DNA from: Deltaproteobacteria bacterium
GTDB taxonomy: Bacteria; Bdellovibrionota_C; UBA2361; OMII01
NCBI GenBank assembly: GCA_023262305.1
Contig: JALRCK010000173.1
Coordinates: 1-5,513 of the forward strand
Direction: 5' to 3'
DNA: 5,513 nt
Both the position numbers and the translations under genes were made by a program. The notes under the pieces are model-generated. The model searched no databases. It had not been told where the DNA came from and saw only the letters and a program-made list of their open reading frames with translations. This document shows, piece after piece, positions 3,639-5,513 of this stretch (within the stretch, counting starts at the first letter, position 1; the number at the start of each line of letters is the position of its first letter).

Positions 3639-5513
3639 GTGGCAAAGAGAGATTTAAATAAGGTTCGTAACATCGGCATCATGGCACACATCGATGCTGG
3701 TAAGACGACGACCACAGAGCGCATCCTCTTCTACACCGGTATCACCTACAAGATAGGTGAGGTGCATGAGGGTGCGGCTACCATGGATTACATGGAGCTT
3801 GAGCAGGAGCGAGGAATCACTATCACCTCGGCTGCTACAACCTGTAAGTGGAGTGGCTCAAACGGAGATCTCCCTGAGCATCAGATCAACGTAATCGACA
3901 CACCTGGTCACGTTGATTTCACCATCGAGGTTGAGCGGTCCCTTCGCGTTCTTGACGGTGCTGTAGCTGTTTTTGATGCCGTGAGCGGTGTAGAGCCTCA
4001 GTCTGAGACCGTTTGGCGTCAGGCAAACAAGTTCAATGTTCCTCGCTTCTGCTTCATCAACAAGATGGACCGAATGGGTGCAAGCTTCGAGAAGTGCGTT
4101 GCCTCAATTCGTGAGCGGTTGGGAGCGAAGGCTCTCCCGATTCAGTTGCCGATTGGCGCTGAGAGCGAATTCGCTGGAGTTATCGACCTCGTGACGATGA
4201 CAGCAATCCTCTACAAGGATGAGACCAAGGGCGCTAAGTTTGAAGTTACAGAGATCCCTGCTGAGCTCAAGGATGAGGCGGCAAAGGCTCGTGAGTATCT
4301 CGTAGAGTGCATCTGTGAAGTTGATGACACCCTTATGGAGAAGTACCTCGCTGGAGAGGAGCTTTCTGTTGAAGAGGTCAAGGCCGGTATCCGCAAGGGG
4401 ACCCTCAAGATGGACCACTTCCCAGTGCTTTGCGGTAGCGCATTCAAGAATAAGGGTGTTCAGCCCCTTCTTGACTCCGTAATCGATTACCTCCCGAGCC
4501 CACTCGACATTCCCCCAGTGAAGGGAACGGATCCACGTAGCAAGGAAGAGGTTATTGTGGAGCGTCTGCCAGAGTCCGACGCACCGATGGCAGCTCTTGC
4601 ATTCAAGATCGTTACAGACCCCTATGTGGGAGTTTTGACATTCTTCCGAGTGTACTCAGGAACAGTATCTGCCGGATCGAGCGTTCTCAATTCAACTCGT
4701 GACAAGAAGGAGCGTATCGGACGTGTAGTTCGAATGCATGCCGACAAGCGCGAGGAGGTCAAGGAAGTAGAGGCAGGGGATATCGGAGCCGCTGTTGGTC
4801 TTAAAGAGACCATCACAGGTGATACCTTGTGCGATATCGACAATCCTATCGTGCTTGAGTCGATTCACGCCCCAGCGCCGGTAATCAGCATCGCGATAGA
4901 GCCGAAAACGAAGGCTGATGAGGAGAAGATGGGACTCTCCCTCATGAAGCTCGCGAAGGAGGATCCATCTCTTAAGGTTAGCGTTGATAAGGAGTCGGGC
5001 CAGACACTCATCTCAGGAATGGGAGAGCTCCACCTCGACATTATTAAGCAACGTCTCTTCCGAGAGTTCGGCGTGGATACAACGGTAGGTAAGCCACAAG
5101 TGGCGTACCGTGAGACCATTCTTAACAAGGCTGAGGCCGAAGTTAAGTACGCCAAGCAGACCGGTGGTCGTGGACAGTTCGGGCATGTGTTGCTCCGAGT
5201 TGAGCCGCTCGAGCCAGGTTCTGGATTTGAGTTTGTTGATGAGATTAAGGGAGGCATTATCCCGAAAGAGTTCATCCCAGCTGTCGAAGATGGCGTCGAA
5301 GGCGCCCTCGAAGGTGGAATCCTTGCAGGGTTCCCCGTTATCGACCTCCGGGTAACGCTCTACTACGGAAGCTTCCACGAGGTTGACTCAAGCGAAATCG
5401 CGTACAAGATTGCAGGCTCCATGTGCGTAAAGGAAGCTTGTCAGAAGGCGAAGATACAGCTGCTTGAGCCAGTCATGTCGGTGGAGGTTGTATGCCCCGA
5501 TGATTTCGTCAGC
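3639..5513 (+). CDS. fusA: Translation elongation factor G (3' end outside window)
   Basis: EF-G is the GTPase that drives tRNA–mRNA translocation on the ribosome and, with RRF, helps recycle it. The frame is open from a GTG start to the edge: 625 codons of an expected 690-700. G-domain motifs are complete: AHIDAGKT (16-23), RGITI in switch I (58-62), DTPGH (87-91, His91 being the catalytic-site His), NKMD (141-144) and GSAFKN (266-271). Domain II follows to about residue 400. Domain III contains GMGELHLDI (460-468), and domain IV contains GGRGQFGHV (509-517) and [11 protein letters not shown] with His580, equivalent to the decoding-site tip His583 of E. coli. The window ends just inside domain V (after LEPVMSVEV, about 609-617). 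This is the standard translocase form rather than a mitochondrial- or spdB-type paralogue. Switch I has Tyr51 and Leu54, where Trp/Phe and Gln are usual. It is the third gene of the operon; tuf commonly follows but is not visible. Confidence 0.98.
   Translation, partial: MAKRDLNKVRNIGIMAHIDAGKTTTTERILFYTGITYKIGEVHEGAATMDYMELEQERGITITSAATTCKWSGSNGDLPEHQINVIDTPGHVDFTIEVERSLRVLDGAVAVFDAVSGVEPQSETVWRQANKFNVPRFCFINKMDRMGASFEKCVASIRERLGAKALPIQLPIGAESEFAGVIDLVTMTAILYKDETKGAKFEVTEIPAELKDEAAKAREYLVECICEVDDTLMEKYLAGEELSVEEVKAGIRKGTLKMDHFPVLCGSAFKNKGVQPLLDSVIDYLPSPLDIPPVKGTDPRSKEEVIVERLPESDAPMAALAFKIVTDPYVGVLTFFRVYSGTVSAGSSVLNSTRDKKERIGRVVRMHADKREEVKEVEAGDIGAAVGLKETITGDTLCDIDNPIVLESIHAPAPVISIAIEPKTKADEEKMGLSLMKLAKEDPSLKVSVDKESGQTLISGMGELHLDIIKQRLFREFGVDTTVGKPQVAYRETILNKAEAEVKYAKQTGGRGQFGHVLLRVEPLEPGSGFEFVDEIKGGIIPKEFIPAVEDGVEGALEGGILAGFPVIDLRVTLYYGSFHEVDSSEIAYKIAGSMCVKEACQKAKIQLLEPVMSVEVVCPDDFVS

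Overview
This is a bacterial window. Its right half is the start of a str operon, rpsL–rpsG–fusA, all on the plus strand; fusA runs off the right edge. S12 and S7 are full length and strongly conserved, with diderm/proteobacteria-like C-termini (S12 ends in [10 protein letters not shown]7 in NKAFAHFRW). EF-G is a canonical type-I EF-G with a GTG start. I cannot name the organism. A proteobacteria-like or deltaproteobacteria-like lineage, or an uncultured phylum, fits best, with low confidence.

Layout. Positions 1-92 hold the possible tail of an unidentified upstream gene. It overlaps by ATGA a 75-residue protein (89-316) that looks like a shrunken flagellar rod/hook-family protein. Positions 317-771 carry no convincing gene but contain several inverted repeats, including a strong hairpin in the leader of the next gene. 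Positions 772-1998 encode an exported protein with a signal peptide, about 180 residues of serine-rich heptads built partly from an 84-bp tandem repeat, a Pro-rich spacer and a ten-cysteine C-terminal domain. A textbook intrinsic terminator follows at 2028-2055. Positions 2056-2741 form a 686-bp gap with no recognisable gene; its most notable content is a 20-odd-pair imperfect inverted repeat enclosing about 93 nt (2140-2277). The ribosomal operon begins at 2742.

How the genes work together. rpsL, rpsG and fusA are closely spaced (20 and 34 nt) and supply the decoding-centre protein S12, the 30S head-assembly protein S7 and the translocase EF-G. The serine-rich gene is a separate transcription unit, closed by its own terminator, and has no evident functional link to the operon.

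No known defence, mobile or biosynthetic system is visible. The parts that deserve a second look are the Ser-heptad/Cys-rich secreted protein with its structured leader, the 2140-2277 element and the miniature flagellar-like protein.
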